From Fidelibacterota bacterium (lineage in GTDB: Bacteria > Fidelibacterota > Marinisomatia > SCGC-AAA003-L08 > TS1B11), in assembly GCA_004124875.1 (NCBI GenBank), contig SCKJ01000001.1, positions 1 through 64,000 of the forward strand: 64,000 bases of DNA, given 5' to 3'. A program made the translations under genes and the position numbers. Position 1 is the first letter of the stretch. Each line of letters starts with the position of its first letter. The notes below the pieces were generated by a model. It ran no database searches and had not been told where the DNA came from. It worked only from the letters and a program-made list of their open reading frames with translations. Shown here piece after piece: positions 18,980 to 30,000 of the stretch.

Positions 18980-21235
18980 CTACTGCCCGGCGGCAATAAC
19001 GTTGAGGGCCGAACCGGCCTTAAACCAGCCGATTTGGGCCTCGTTCAGGGTGTGCTGAAGCTCGATAGCGTCCTTTGAGCCGTCCATATGGCTAAGCCGC
19101 ATGGTCACCGATGATCCCGGCGCCAGCCCGGTGAGGCCGGTGAGGGCAACATTGTCATCCATGTTCACCTTGTCATAGTCCGCCGGGTTGCTGAAGGTCA
19201 GCGCCAGAACGCCCTGTTTCTTCAGATTGGTTTCATGGATGCGCGCAAAACTCTTTACAACGATGGCCACCGCCCCCAGGTGCCTCGGTTCCATAGCGGC
19301 ATGCTCGCGGCTGGAACCTTCGCCATAGTTTTCTTCACCGACCAAAATCCAAGGCTGCTGGCGCGCTTTATAGGCCCGGGCGATAGCACTGAGTTTGGCC
19401 GTGGTATCAGGTGACTGTAGATCGCGGCCCATGCCGGCCCCCTCGGCAAAAGCGTTGGTGACGCCGATGAACAGGTTGTCACTGATATTGTCCAGGTGCC
19501 CCCGGAACTTCAGCCACGGCCCGGCCGGCGAAATGTGGTCTGTGGTGCACTTGCCTTGGGTCTTGGCCAGCACCACCAGGTTATCAAAGTCCTTGCCATC
19601 CCACGGAGCAAACGGTTCCAGCAACTGCAGCCGCTCACTGTCGCTGTGGATCACAATTTCAAGATCAGAGTTCTGAGACGGCGGCAGAAATCCGCCACCC
19701 GGTTCAAATCCGTTCGCAGGTAGTTCGTCCCCTTCCGGGGGCACCAGCATGACCGGTTCGCCGTTGACGTCAAGGGGATCAGTGAGGGGATTGAACGACA
19801 GTTTGCCGGCCAGCGCGTATGCGGTAACGATTTCAGGACTGGCAATAAAGGCCAGCGTGGCCGGATTTCCATCGTTGCGCCGGGCAAAATTCCGGTTGAA
19901 CGAGGTGACAATCGTGTTGGGGGTCTCGGCCTGATGGTCTTCCCGTTTCCACTGCCCGATGCACGGTCCACAGGCGTTGGCCAGCACAACGCCGCCCATC
20001 TCGGTGAGGGTGTCGAGTTGACCATCGCGCTGGATGGTCGCTCTGATCTGCTCGGAACCGGGCGTAATCATGAAGCCGCTGCGCGCTTTCAGACCCCGAT
20101 CCAGCGCCTGCCGGGCCACATGGGCCGACCGGCTGATATCTTCATACGACGAGTTGGTGCAACTGCCGATGAGCGCCACCTTGATGTTGTCAGGGTAGTT
20201 GTTATCCTTCACGGCCTGGGCCATTTCCGAGATGGGCCGCGCCAGGTCGGGGGTAAAGGGACCCACCACATGGGGCTCAAGGGTCGACAGATCAATTTCG
20301 ATAATCTGATCGTAGACGGCGGCGGGATCATCCATCACTTCGGGATCGGCCCTGAGTTGATCGATGTGCTTATCGGCGCTGTCGGCGATGGCTTCACGGC
20401 CCGTGGCCCGCAGATAAATAGACATGCGCTTGTCATAGGGAAACAGCGAAGTCGTGGCGCCCAGCTCCGCGCCCATATTGGTGATGGTCGCCTTGCCGGT
20501 CGCGCTGATCGATTCCACTCCGGGGCCAAAGTATTCCACAATTTTTCCTGTGCCGCCATTGACGGTCAGAATTCCCGCCAGCTTCAGGATCACATCTTTC
20601 TGCGAGGTCCAGCCATTTAGCTTGCCCGTGAGATGGACGCCGATCAGTCCCGGCCACTTGAGCTCCCACGGCATATCGGCCATCGCATCCACTGCGTCGG
20701 CGCCCCCCACCCCAATGGCGATCATGCCCAGACCGCCGGAATTGGGCGTATGGGAGTCGGTGCCGATCATCAAGCCGCCGGGAAAGGCATAGTTTTCCAG
20801 CACCACCTGATGGATGATACCGGCGCCAGGTTCCCAGAATCCGAGGCCATACTTTTGCGCCACCGACTTGAGAAAATCGAACACTTCCAGATTTTCATTG
20901 AGGGCCATTTTCAGGTCCCGGTTGGCCCCTGTCTGCGCGCGAATAAGATGGTCGCAGTGAATCGTGGTGGGGACCGCAGCGGCCCTTTTGCCACTCTGCA
21001 TGAACTGCAAGAGCGCCATCTGGGCGGTGGCGTCCTGCAGCGCGACACGGTCGGGTCTCAGGTTGGCGTAGGATTCCATGCGACGGGGCACCTCGGAGGG
21101 CGTGTCGTCAAACAGATGGGACAGCAGGATTTTCTCCGTGAAGGCCAGCGGACGGCCCAGCTTTTCGCGGCCCCAAATGGACCGTTCCGCCATCCGGGGG
21201 TAAAGTTTTCCTATTATCTGCTGAGTTTCATCCAT
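18980..21235 (-). CDS. acnA: Aconitate hydratase, mitochondrial-type
   Basis: 751 residues, normal for mitochondrial-type aconitase. Isomerises citrate to isocitrate in the TCA cycle, with a [4Fe-4S] cluster held by Cys in [10 protein letters not shown] and ACGPCIGQW. Other signatures: [16 protein letters not shown], and the swivel domain with [15 protein letters not shown]. It works with citrate synthase encoded at 34691. No strong ribosome binding site before the ATG. The first 257 bp of the gene are duplicated 392 bp upstream (21371-21627). Confidence 0.95.
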   Translation of the reverse strand: MDETQQIIGKLYPRMAERSIWGREKLGRPLAFTEKILLSHLFDDTPSEVPRRMESYANLRPDRVALQDATAQMALLQFMQSGKRAAAVPTTIHCDHLIRAQTGANRDLKMALNENLEVFDFLKSVAQKYGLGFWEPGAGIIHQVVLENYAFPGGLMIGTDSHTPNSGGLGMIAIGVGGADAVDAMADMPWELKWPGLIGVHLTGKLNGWTSQKDVILKLAGILTVNGGTGKIVEYFGPGVESISATGKATITNMGAELGATTSLFPYDKRMSIYLRATGREAIADSADKHIDQLRADPEVMDDPAAVYDQIIEIDLSTLEPHVVGPFTPDLARPISEMAQAVKDNNYPDNIKVALIGSCTNSSYEDISRSAHVARQALDRGLKARSGFMITPGSEQIRATIQRDGQLDTLTEMGGVVLANACGPCIGQWKREDHQAETPNTIVTSFNRNFARRNDGNPATLAFIASPEIVTAYALAGKLSFNPLTDPLDVNGEPVMLVPPEGDELPANGFEPGGGFLPPSQNSDLEIVIHSDSERLQLLEPFAPWDGKDFDNLVVLAKTQGKCTTDHISPAGPWLKFRGHLDNISDNLFIGVTNAFAEGAGMGRDLQSPDTTAKLSAIARAYKARQQPWILVGEENYGEGSSREHAAMEPRHLGAVAIVVKSFARIHETNLKKQGVLALTFSNPADYDKVNMDDNVALTGLTGLAPGSSVTMRLSHMDGSKDAIELQHTLNEAQIGWFKAGSALNVIAAGQ

Positions 21236-21370
21236 AAGTCTGACCGTCCCCTACCAAGAATTGCCCCATATGCCACACGCGCCCCGGTTATCACTTAGGC
21301 GGAATTTAACATGACAAGCGGGACTTGGCGAAGCTTCCAGCGAGATCGTGTCTGACAGCCGTAGAGCGGC

Positions 21371-21627
21371 GCGGCCCTTTTGCCGCTCTGCATGAACTGC
21401 AAGAGCGCCATCTGGGCGGTGGCGTCCTGCAGCGCGACGCGGTCGGGCCTCAGGTTGGCGTAGGATTCCATGCGACGGGGCACCTCGGAGGGCGTGTCGT
21501 CAAACAGATGGGACAGCAGGATTTTCTCCGTGAAGGCCAGCGGACGGCCTAGCTTTTCGCGGCCCCAAATGGACCGTTCCGCCATCCGGGGGTAGAGTTT
21601 TCCTATTATCTGCTGAGTTTCATCCAT
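21371..21627 (-). pseudogene. Partial duplication of the aconitase 5' end
   Basis: Copy of 20979-21235 at a constant offset of 392 bp, no gaps, five mismatches. Encodes the same first ~85 residues up to QSGKRAA, then runs into unrelated sequence. All five differences are transitions at synonymous third positions. The upstream edge coincides exactly with the aconitase ATG and with the break in the toxin reading frame at 21628. Confidence 0.93.
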
Positions 21628-21650
21628 GTCATTGTCCAGCGGACATTCAC
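21628..21650 (-). pseudogene. ParE/RelE-type toxin stub
   Basis: GTG overlapping the antitoxin stop (GTGA) begins VNVRWTM, the usual opening of ParE/RelE toxins (compare MAKLRWTAEA of the locus at 22845). The frame is cut after about seven codons by the duplicated aconitase segment. Confidence 0.5.
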
Positions 21651-21835
21651 TCCGCCAACTCGAACTTCGCTCGCACCTCTTTCGCGTCCATCGTCCGGCC
21701 TTCATCGCTATCCTTCAAGCCGGCTTCGATGGCCTGCCCGACGTAAATGTCGTACATCAGGTCATCCCAGCTGGCGTCCTCGGCCAGGTTTTCTACCAGG
21801 CGCTGTGCTTCCTGTTTTATGCTGATCGTTGCCAT
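21647..21835 (-). CDS. Antitoxin of a ParE/RelE-type module (orphan)
   Basis: 62 residues; ATG at 21835 preceded by GGAGCTACGTA. The sequence [20 protein letters not shown] then [20 protein letters not shown] matches small antitoxins that pair with ParE-like toxins: a basic/helical N-terminus for DNA binding and toxin wrapping by the C-terminal helix. The toxin gene that should follow survives only as a few codons (21628-21650). Confidence 0.7.
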   Translation of the reverse strand: MATISIKQEAQRLVENLAEDASWDDLMYDIYVGQAIEAGLKDSDEGRTMDAKEVRAKFELAE

Positions 21836-21934
21836 TACGTAGCTCCCATTGCTCCTTTTCGTGGAGATGTGCAATGAAATATCTCACGGACGAAAATACC
21901 CGTGCTAGATGAAAATTACTATGTCAGGTTTGAT

Positions 21935-22384
21935 CTATGTGCCAATTTTCCCACTTCGGGACGCAAGATTTAATCCCAAGCCCAATCCGACGGTTGCAGC
22001 GAGGGTGCCAATTGAAAAGCGAATAGGTGTGTCTTCTGTGAACGATGCGCCAGACCAGATTGATATCGTCATTAGCATGCGTACGGAAATGAATAGTGAT
22101 GCAACTATGAGTGCGGCGGATCGTGATTTTCCGAGAGGCGCGACATAACTAGCTCCGAGAACAGCGGCCAAATAACTCAATAACAAGACAACATGGTACC
22201 CAAGCTCTTTAGAGATGAGGACATTAACTACAGGGGATAGCGAAACCAGCGTCCCAATAAATATAAAGAGGTTAAGAATCAACGAGACAATCAAATCAGC
22301 CATTATCCAAGAAAGGATTGCAGCTGGAACTGTTAAAAACCATCTAAGGGAGTTAGGTATATTATGGCTTTTCCAACGGTTCAT
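21935..22384 (-). CDS. Integral membrane protein, unknown function
   Basis: 149 residues with about four hydrophobic segments (residues ~14-47, 53-82, 85-108, 122-140). No motif recognised. More AT-rich than the aconitase and SahH genes on either side; it lies between two broken toxin-antitoxin loci, so it may be part of acquired DNA. Confidence 0.5.
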   Translation of the reverse strand: MNRWKSHNIPNSLRWFLTVPAAILSWIMADLIVSLILNLFIFIGTLVSLSPVVNVLISKELGYHVVLLLSYLAAVLGASYVAPLGKSRSAALIVASLFISVRMLMTISIWSGASFTEDTPIRFSIGTLAATVGLGLGLNLASRSGKIGT

Positions 22385-22549
22385 GAACGCTTTTTATTTC
22401 TTACGTTTTCCAGTTTCGCTTGGATGTTTTAATTAGACCCGACCATGATGCTACGGCATTCCTGTTGGATGTCAATGCCTGCTCCAGACAAACCACACCC
22501 GTGGGAGGGAAAGGCGTTTCCCTGAAAGGGCGCTGTTGACTTCGCTCTC

Positions 22550-22845
22550 TCATGGGAGATACCGTTCAATATCCAACGCGCCGTGAAATACACCGAGTAT
22601 ATCAATTATATTTTCACTTGAGAGACGATAGGCGATGCGATAGTGCCCATAAAGCAGAATCCGGATTTCCCCTTTTGGCTCCGAGCGATACGCGTAGCCC
22701 GCCTCCGGATAGTACTTAAGCAGTTAAACCTTATTGAATATTTTGTCTACGACCCGCACTGCCGGTCAGGATCGTCCTGAGCTATATAGTCGTAGATATC
22801 TTTGAGCCACGTCTAGGCCTCAGCCGTCCATCTTAATTTTGCCAC
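22550..22845 (-). pseudogene. ParE/RelE-type toxin, inactivated
   Basis: GTG at 22845 overlaps the antitoxin by 13 bp. Corrected reading: MAKLRWTAEA, TAG (22815-22813), TWLKDIYDYIAQDDPD, a frameshift near 22764, then AVRVVDKIFNKV, TAA (22726-22724), LLKYYPEAGYAYRSEPKGE, then RILLYGHYRIAYRLS and a normal end LDIERYLP. The kept core (RILLYGHYRIAYR) is the conserved ParE/RelE strand-helix region. Three separate lesions mean no toxin is made. Confidence 0.85.
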
Positions 22846-23018
22846 GAGCGGGTGCGGCGTTCCATTTCCTCATTTGATATCACGCGGTTCTTCTCTGAAT
22901 CCTTAAGGCCTCGCTCGACCATGCGTTCGAATGCGAGTTCTCGCATGATCTCTTCATACCAAGCAGTGTCCGGCTGGGCCTCAACAATTTCCCTCATTTT
23001 CGCCTTTACATTTGCCAT
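22833..23018 (-). CDS. Antitoxin of a ParE/RelE-type module (toxin lost)
   Basis: 61 residues with AAGGAAG five bases before the ATG. Helical, charged sequence (MANVKAKMREIVEAQPD, GLKDSEKNRVISNEEMERR) of the same general class as the antitoxin at 21835. It is intact although the overlapping downstream toxin carries three inactivating changes. Confidence 0.7.
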   Translation of the reverse strand: MANVKAKMREIVEAQPDTAWYEEIMRELAFERMVERGLKDSEKNRVISNEEMERRTRSWQN

Positions 23019-23054
23019 AAAGACTTCCTTTGTATCAAACCCAGCTGATCCGCC

Positions 23055-24398
23055 CTAGTACCTATACCCCTCCGGCTTGAAGGGTCCTTCAACGGGCAGG
23101 CCCAGATAGTCCGCCTGATCCTGCGTTAACTGCGTCAGTTTGGCGCCCAGTTTGTCCAGGTGCAGTCGAGCCACCTCCTCATCCAGTTTCTTGGGCAGCA
23201 GGTAGACTTTGCTGTCGAGCTCCTGCTCCCACAACATGAGTTGCGCCAGGACCTGATTGGTGAAGGAAGTCGACATGACGAACGATGGGTGACCCGTGGC
23301 GTTTCCAAGGTTAACCAGGCGGCCGCGGCTGAGCAGGATGATGGAATGGCCGTCAGCAAACGTGAACTGGTCGACCTGGGGCTTGATATTTTCTTCAGTA
23401 ATTCCGGCGGTTTCCTCAAGGTAGCGGATATCAATTTCATGATCGAAATGACCGATGTTGCAGACAATGGCCTTGTCTTTCATGCGCGCGAGGTGTTCAC
23501 CGGTAATCACATGCTTGCAGCCGGTGGCGGTGACAAAGATGTCACCGTAGGCGCAGGCCTCATCCATGGTGACCACTTCGAATCCTTCCATGGCCGCCTG
23601 CAGGGCGTTAATGGGGTCGATTTCGGTGACCACCACCCGGGCGCCGTAGCCCCGCATCGACTGGGCCGACCCTTTGCCCACATCACCGAATCCGGCCACC
23701 ACCACCGTTTTCCCGGCAACCATAATATCGGTGGCCCGCTTGATTCCGTCAACCAGCGATTCGCGGCACCCATACTTGTTGTCAAATTTAGATTTGGTGA
23801 CCGAGTCGTTCACATTGATGGCCGGGAAGGGCAGCTCTCCTTCCTTATCGAGGTGCACCAGGCGGTGGACACCGGTGGTGGTCTCTTCGGACACGCCTTT
23901 GATGCCGGGAATCATTTCAGGGTGTTTCTCCATCACCACCTGAGTCAGATCGCCGCCGTCATCCAAAAGGATATTCGGACCCTTGCCATCTGCAAATCGG
24001 AGGGTCTGCTCAATGGCCCACCAGTAGTCTTCATCGGTCTCCCCTTTCCACGCGAAAACCGGCAAACCTTTATCGGCGACCGCGGCGGCCGCATGATCCT
24101 GGGTGGAGTATATATTGCAGGAGGACCAGCGCACGTCGGCGCCCAGTTCCACCAGGGTATCAATGAGCACAGCTGTCTGCACGGTCATATGGATACAGCC
24201 GGCAATGCGGGCGCCGGCCAGCGGTTTGCTGGCCCCGTATTGGGCGCGCAGGGCCATCAGTCCCGGCATCTCCGCCTCGGCCAGTTCAATTTCCTTGTGC
24301 CCAAAGGCGGCCAGCGACATATCGGCTACCTTGTAGTTCGCCCCGCTGTTATCAGCCGTGGCCTTCACCATATTTGTGTCTTGTACATCCGTGGTCAT
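23055..24398 (-). CDS. ahcY: Adenosylhomocysteinase
   Basis: About 447 residues. Hydrolyses S-adenosylhomocysteine to adenosine and homocysteine in the methyl cycle, with tightly bound NAD. Visible: substrate segment [32 protein letters not shown], the bacterial insertion with [16 protein letters not shown]-binding [17 protein letters not shown], and the C-terminal NAD-contact tail ending KPEGYRY. The ATG at 24398 has AGGA upstream; an ATG at 24413 in frame is the alternative. I looked for a SAH or SAM riboswitch in the ~80 bp upstream and saw none I can support. Confidence 0.95.
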   Translation of the reverse strand: MTTDVQDTNMVKATADNSGANYKVADMSLAAFGHKEIELAEAEMPGLMALRAQYGASKPLAGARIAGCIHMTVQTAVLIDTLVELGADVRWSSCNIYSTQDHAAAAVADKGLPVFAWKGETDEDYWWAIEQTLRFADGKGPNILLDDGGDLTQVVMEKHPEMIPGIKGVSEETTTGVHRLVHLDKEGELPFPAINVNDSVTKSKFDNKYGCRESLVDGIKRATDIMVAGKTVVVAGFGDVGKGSAQSMRGYGARVVVTEIDPINALQAAMEGFEVVTMDEACAYGDIFVTATGCKHVITGEHLARMKDKAIVCNIGHFDHEIDIRYLEETAGITEENIKPQVDQFTFADGHSIILLSRGRLVNLGNATGHPSFVMSTSFTNQVLAQLMLWEQELDSKVYLLPKKLDEEVARLHLDKLGAKLTQLTQDQADYLGLPVEGPFKPEGYRY

Positions 24399-24541
24399 AC
24401 TCGTGTCCTGCATATGCTAAAAAGATGCCGCCTGCGGTACTACCGCTCAAAGCGGCTTGGAATTTAACCGATTTCCGCCGGGTTAAGCATCAATAATGCA
24501 AGAGACGGACCCGGTGACGCTGTGCCGTTGCGGTTGCCCGG

Positions 24542-25675
24542 TTAGCCGGAACCGTCATCCGGCTCTCCCCACAGCCTGGCGATATAGGGACCAAAGGCCA
24601 TGGCCGCAGTGAGGCCCGGGCTGTCGATGCCGAAAAGATTGATCCAGCCGTCAGCGCCTTCGGCCGACTCATTGCGAATGAAAAAGTCGCGGTGATGCAC
24701 GCCTTCAATATACAGGTGTGGCCGCACCCCAGCCCAGTCAGGCTCAATGGCGAATTCGGCAATCCCCGGCCAATATTGGGCTACCGCCGATTTGAACTCA
24801 GCGGCCCGCGCCGCATCAACGCTATAGTGGGGAGTGTTGCCAGGAAGATACTCGGTGTCGGGCCCCAGTCTCACCTCACCTTGCAGATCAACGCGCAGAT
24901 GGATGCCCAACCCGGCATCGGTGGGCAGAGGATAGATCAAATGGCCGAACTTGCCCCGGGCGCCCGGCACGCTGAAGTACGAGCCTTTGCACAGGCGCAG
25001 TTCATAACCGGCGGCATCGTATCCGAAACCGGCTCGCCGGGCCACCTCCAGCGCTCCCAGTCCCGCCGAGTTAATGACTCGCTCCGCCGCCAGCGCGTTT
25101 GTGCCCCCGGACGACGCATCAACCATGTTAAGCTCGAAATGGCCGGCCCGCCCTTCCAGGCCGCCGAAGGCAGTGTTGAGCGCCAGGTCGCCGTCAGCGG
25201 CCCGGAATTCGCCAAGCAGATGATGCATCAAGCTGTCGGCGGAAAGGACGCCGGTGCCAGGAGAGTGCAGGGCGGCCAGAGGCGCCAACTCCGGGTAGAT
25301 TTTTCGCAGGGCGCCGGCCTGAAGCAGCTGCAACTCCAGCACGCCATTGGCGCGGCCCTGGTCGTGCAGCTGCTGTAGCCTTTCCTCCGAACCCTCAGCC
25401 GCCAGGATGTATTTGCCACAGCGCCGGTATGGGAGACCGTTCAACTCCAGATACTGATAAAGGATCTCTGCGCCCTGCAGACAGAGCTGCGCCTTCAGGC
25501 TGCCGGGAGGGTAATAGATACCGGCATGCAGCACTTCGCTGTTTCGGGAGCTGATGCCGAGCCCATAGTCCGGCTCCTGCTCTACGATCAGACATTTCCA
25601 GCCCCGCCGGATCTGGAAATAGTGGCCCAGAGCAAGCCCAACCGCTCCGGCGCCGATGATGACCAGGTTATACAT
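24542..25675 (-). CDS. lhgO: FAD-dependent oxidoreductase, L-2-hydroxyglutarate oxidase/dehydrogenase-like
   Basis: 377 residues. Dinucleotide-binding VIIGAGAVGLALGHYF at the N-terminus, then ISSRNSEVLHAGIYYPPGSL, the family signature of LhgO/L2HGDH, and the late GVRPHLY and DSPGLTAAMAFG segments. Expected to oxidise L-2-hydroxyglutarate to 2-oxoglutarate, a metabolite-repair step linked to the TCA cycle, passing electrons to oxygen or quinone. Follows ahcY by ~140 bp on the same strand. Confidence 0.85.
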   Translation of the reverse strand: MYNLVIIGAGAVGLALGHYFQIRRGWKCLIVEQEPDYGLGISSRNSEVLHAGIYYPPGSLKAQLCLQGAEILYQYLELNGLPYRRCGKYILAAEGSEERLQQLHDQGRANGVLELQLLQAGALRKIYPELAPLAALHSPGTGVLSADSLMHHLLGEFRAADGDLALNTAFGGLEGRAGHFELNMVDASSGGTNALAAERVINSAGLGALEVARRAGFGYDAAGYELRLCKGSYFSVPGARGKFGHLIYPLPTDAGLGIHLRVDLQGEVRLGPDTEYLPGNTPHYSVDAARAAEFKSAVAQYWPGIAEFAIEPDWAGVRPHLYIEGVHHRDFFIRNESAEGADGWINLFGIDSPGLTAAMAFGPYIARLWGEPDDGSG

Positions 25676-25894
25676 GCGCCTCCTGCAGGTGCAACGTGAG
25701 CCTCATAGGCCACAATTTTTTGCGGTGCCGAAGAACCCTTTCCATACCCGTTCCATCCTGGAACTCCATTCCGGAACTCTACGCTGGAACCAATCCTTGT
25801 TCATTGGGGCCTTCAGCAGATAAATTGACAGCCGGTTCAGACTCTGCGTAAAATTAGCGCGTGTTGTAGTCAATGTGATCATCGAGGTGAAATT

Positions 25895-26452
25895 ATGTTA
25901 TCCCGATCAACCCTGCCTTTTCTTTTCCTGACGTTGCTGACCGCTGGATGCAGCAAGGTGGAGTCGCATGACTTGCGCCTGACCCACCCTCCAAAAGTGT
26001 TCGGCGAATATGCCACGCAAACAACTTTTACGGCCGATTTTGAAGGGGCCGAAATCGTCAGCTCCATACAAGGGCGCAGACCGGAATATGACAGCCGTCC
26101 GATTAAGGACAATGTCGTTCTGATCAACAGCCGCGAAACAGTGACTATAACAGTGTCCAACCCCGGTGAACAGACCGCCATCGCGCCGCAGACCGTGGTG
26201 ATTATCTTTTACGACGGTCCTACGGGCGCAGCCCTGGAGACCCTCTCCATCACGACCGAAGTGGTGCCCCCGGGCCAGAGCAGAACCGCAAGCGTCACCA
26301 CCGCTTTTGTGCCTTCCTCAGGGAGCTATTACTGGTCGTACCACGTGGCCCATGCCGAAAATTGGGAAACCACCCTCGCTGAATATGAGGCCAGCAGTCA
26401 GGGACAGGCGGGCGAGGACGATGATGACGACTGGGGCGACGAGGATTGGTAG
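25895..26452 (+). CDS. Lipoprotein, unknown function
   Basis: 185 residues with a type II signal peptide and lipobox LTAGC at residue 19. The body is beta-rich (TVTITVSNPGEQTAIAPQTVVI) and resembles an immunoglobulin-like carrier domain. The tail is very acidic (GEDDDDDWGDEDW). No family recognised. Convergent with the TPR-like lipoprotein gene at 26468, 15 bp away. Confidence 0.6.
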   Translation: MLSRSTLPFLFLTLLTAGCSKVESHDLRLTHPPKVFGEYATQTTFTADFEGAEIVSSIQGRRPEYDSRPIKDNVVLINSRETVTITVSNPGEQTAIAPQTVVIIFYDGPTGAALETLSITTEVVPPGQSRTASVTTAFVPSSGSYYWSYHVAHAENWETTLAEYEASSQGQAGEDDDDDWGDEDW

Positions 26453-26467
26453 GGCGCTAGAGCGGGG

Positions 26468-27070
26468 TCAGGAACTGCTGGCCAGCAGCTCGATCTGGGC
26501 CGCCAGAGCCGATCGGCCCGCAGGCGTGGTCACATCGGCGTCAAAGTTGGAGTCGAGTTTTTTCACCCACACGAGGCTGGAGTCAAATTCGGCCGCGCCG
26601 TAAAATCCTGTCGCCACGGTAATCATTAAATCTTCATAGGTAATAGCGGTGTTCCGCTTGAATATCCAAACGGGACTTGCAGTCAAGGCATTTTTCGCGT
26701 CGGTAACCGCGGCAGTGAAATCGCCGGTAGCGAGGCTGGAAAAGGCCCGGCCAGCCAGCAGCTCCACCATCACGTCGGTCGTGTCTTCCAGTAGAATTCC
26801 GCGATCAAATTTGGTGTCGCTGGTGTCCGCCGCTCCCAATTCAATATAGGCCCAGCCCAGGCCGTTCCACGTGTCCGCGTAAGACTCATCGAAGGCCAGC
26901 CCTTCCTCAAACTGAATGATGGCCCCCCGGTAATCGAGCTCCGTCCACAGCTCCCAGCCGTATTCGGTGAAGTCGGGAGTATCGGCAACCAACTTTTCCC
27001 GGCAACCGCCGGCAAGCAACGCCAGAGCCATTGCCGCAGTGAGCGCGTTTGTGGTGAGGGATTTCTGCAT
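26468..27070 (-). CDS. TPR-like lipoprotein
   Basis: 200 residues; lipobox LAGGC near residue 23. Helical repeats such as GWELWTELDYRGAIIQFEEG and TWNGLGWAYIELG are tetratricopeptide-like. The ATG is separated by one base from the stop of the giant surface-protein gene upstream (27072), so the two are almost surely co-translated. Likely a periplasmic partner in export or anchoring of the large protein (inference). Confidence 0.7.
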   Translation of the reverse strand: MQKSLTTNALTAAMALALLAGGCREKLVADTPDFTEYGWELWTELDYRGAIIQFEEGLAFDESYADTWNGLGWAYIELGAADTSDTKFDRGILLEDTTDVMVELLAGRAFSSLATGDFTAAVTDAKNALTASPVWIFKRNTAITYEDLMITVATGFYGAAEFDSSLVWVKKLDSNFDADVTTPAGRSALAAQIELLASSS

Positions 27071-27071
27071 G

Positions 27072-30000
27072 TTACTTGAGCAACGCCATTTTGTGAGTGA
27101 AATGCTTCCCGCTCGCCGTCTGTAAACGGACAAAATAGATGCCGCTGGCAACCGCCCGGCCCCGCCGGTCCTTGCCGTTCCAAACCACCTGATGCTGCCC
27201 CGCCGGCAAGATCCCATTGACTAAAACATCGACCCGTTGACCCAACAGATTGTAGACAATCAAGGTCACCTTCTGCTCCGGCCCATCCAGCAGCCCAAGG
27301 TCGAAGGAGATACGAGTGGATGGGTTAAAGGGGTTGGGATAGTTGGCGCTGAGCCAGGTCTTTTCAGGCACTACCAATGTCCGTTCCCCCAGCCGGAACG
27401 CCCCCCCGCGACGCGTCCACGCGATCACCATGTCCTTTTCGTCCATCGAGGGGAGCTCGACCCACTGGCCTGCCTGTGACAAATGATAAACCGCTGCCCC
27501 CTGGCCACGCTTGGCTGTGCCACTGCCTTCACCCGGAGAGGACCGGCGCATCCTGACCTGAACCGGCTGCTCGAAAGTCAACCCGCCGTGGCCGAGAACG
27601 TATTGCGCAGACGGAGCATCCCCCGGGGCGTCGCCGCCCAGGCCATCAGCGATGACCAGCAGCTGGTCGCTCAGCAGCGCTCCTCCTGGGGCGGCCACTT
27701 GAAAATTGGCGTCCAGGCTGGCAGCCGTCCACGGCCGGGCCGCCCTGGCAAACACAATAGCTGCCCCGGCTGTCGTGGCGCTGTCGCCCACCGCATTGGT
27801 GCCGGTGGCCACCAGAACCAGAGTGTCCGCCTCTTCGAGCCTGTGGCTGCGGACATAGGTGAACGAGTCGATTTCAGTGAGCGCGGCGGCGGTTCCATTG
27901 ATCGTCAGGGCCATACTGTTGGCCATGCCGAGGGTGTCGACCACCAGCACCTGCAGATAGTTGGTGACGGCGCTGTTTTGCACCACGCTCAGCGTGACCC
28001 GCGGGCGGTCGATAATGCGCACTCCGTCGCCGGTGGTATGGGCCGTCCGGTTACCGGCTCCGTCCGTGGCTCGCACGGTTGGGTAGTACCACGACTTGTA
28101 TGCCAGGGTCAGGCCGGTGGCCGTGGCCGTGGTATCGGTACCGGCTGAGCTCCACGCAACAATGTTGGAGTCGCCTGCGGTGGAGCCGAGTGAAAACTCA
28201 TACAGTGCAATCCCGGTAAAGTCTTCCACGTAGCCGCTAAAGGAGAGGGAATAACTCAGCCGCACGGTCGTGGAGTCGAGGTCTGCGGCGCCTGCGCCAT
28301 CAATAATGTTCACCCCGGTAATAACCGGAGCCAACGTGTCGTAAGTGATCGGCGAGACCGTGGCCGTATCGGCGTTGCCGGCCGCGTCCTGGGCGATAAT
28401 GGCCATGCTGTACTGTCCCCCCTGAACCAGCACGGGAGGATCGGTTAATACGCCGCTGTGGCTGCCTGCCGCGATCTCGGAAGACGTGAGCGCCTGCACG
28501 TGGGGGGACGCGCCATCGGTTACCCCCGTGTTGCCCAGCCAGGTCCATACGACCCTGCCGTTGTCCAGCGCTTCGCCGAAAGTGTAATCAAGCCCGGTGC
28601 TGTTGACGAGGCTCGCATCGGCCGGGGCAGTGACCGAAAGGGTTGGCGGCATATTGTCCACTTTTAGAGTATTGGCGCCACCGGAAATATGGACGACGGC
28701 ATTCCCAGCTATATCGTCGGCCACGACAGTCAGCGTGGCGAACCCATCATTGCCCGAGGGCGCGGTGATCTGGAATGTCCAGATCGAATCGCTGGCGCCC
28801 AGGCTCATATTTTGTGTTGTGATGTCGCTGCCCGTACCGGCGTAATCGATACTGATGACAGGTGTCGCCTGCACAGGCTCCTCAAATACGACCGTGATAT
28901 CGGAAACGTCGTCCACCCGCACCAGTGAGTCGGTGTACGCGATGGTGTAACCGGGGGGCGTATTGTCGACCACCAGCGTACTGCGGCCAGTCGTATTGGC
29001 AATGGTAAGGGCGTTCCCTGCGAGATCGGTCGCAATGAGTGTGATGGTGGCAATGCTGTCGTTGCCCGTCGGCAAAGTTGCGTCGTAGGTCCAAATGGTG
29101 GCCGAAGTGGAGTCCATTGTCGTCGCAGCGACGTTATTGTCGCGGTAGGCGATGGCGATCTGCGGCCTGGAAGTGGCGGCCTCATTAATGGTTCCGGTGA
29201 TGGTGATGACATCCCCGGTGCTGCCCAGCGTATCGGAATAAGTCAGCGCGGCAGTGGGCGGCGTTGTATCCACCGTAAAGTTGGAGGCGCTGGCCGTGGC
29301 AGTGGTCAGGTTGCCGGCCAGATCGGTCAGCAAGGCCCGGACAGCGAGATCATCGCCCTCCGAGTATCCGGCCAGTTCTTCCACACCTGTGCCACCGGCA
29401 ACGGAGTCGCCCACGGCCAGGGTCACCGTGCCCGCGGTGATATCGGCCGAAGAAACGGTATAAGGGAGCCCAAAATCCTCAAAGGCGCCGTCCATTTCGG
29501 CCTGCAGCTGTAGAACACCACCAGCGAGGGAGGCATCGGTCGCATCAATGGGGACGACGATATCCAGTCCCGTATTGGTTTGGTTCCAGTAATCTGCGAC
29601 CAGCGCGCCGCCGGTTGTGGCGATATTTCCCACCGTGAACGGGGCGGGATCGGCCTGATCGACTAAAAGCGTGGTGGCGCTGACCGTCCCCGTCGTGCTG
29701 TTGGTGTTGGCATCGGTTATAATGGCATCGAAGGTAACGGTTACCCCGTCGGCAAAGCCTGTCAGGGCCTCAAGCGTAACAGCCACTACGGAAATCGTCA
29801 CGGTGCCGCCGAGATCGCCGGCGCCAATGCCAACCGTGCCGCCGAGGTTTTGGTCACTGCCGCCGTCCGTTGCGGCCCGCAACTGAATGATGCCGCCATT
29901 TAAGGTTGCGGCCCCATCCACCGGCACCGTTATGTCAACGCCCGTGTTGGTGCCGTTCCAGAAACCGGCGGTTACCGTGCCCCCTGTGGTGACCACCGCT

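Noticed and set aside
24399-24490. Possible SAH or SAM riboswitch before ahcY
   Set aside because: Some short GC hairpins exist, but the conserved core of known SAH or SAM classes is not recognisable.
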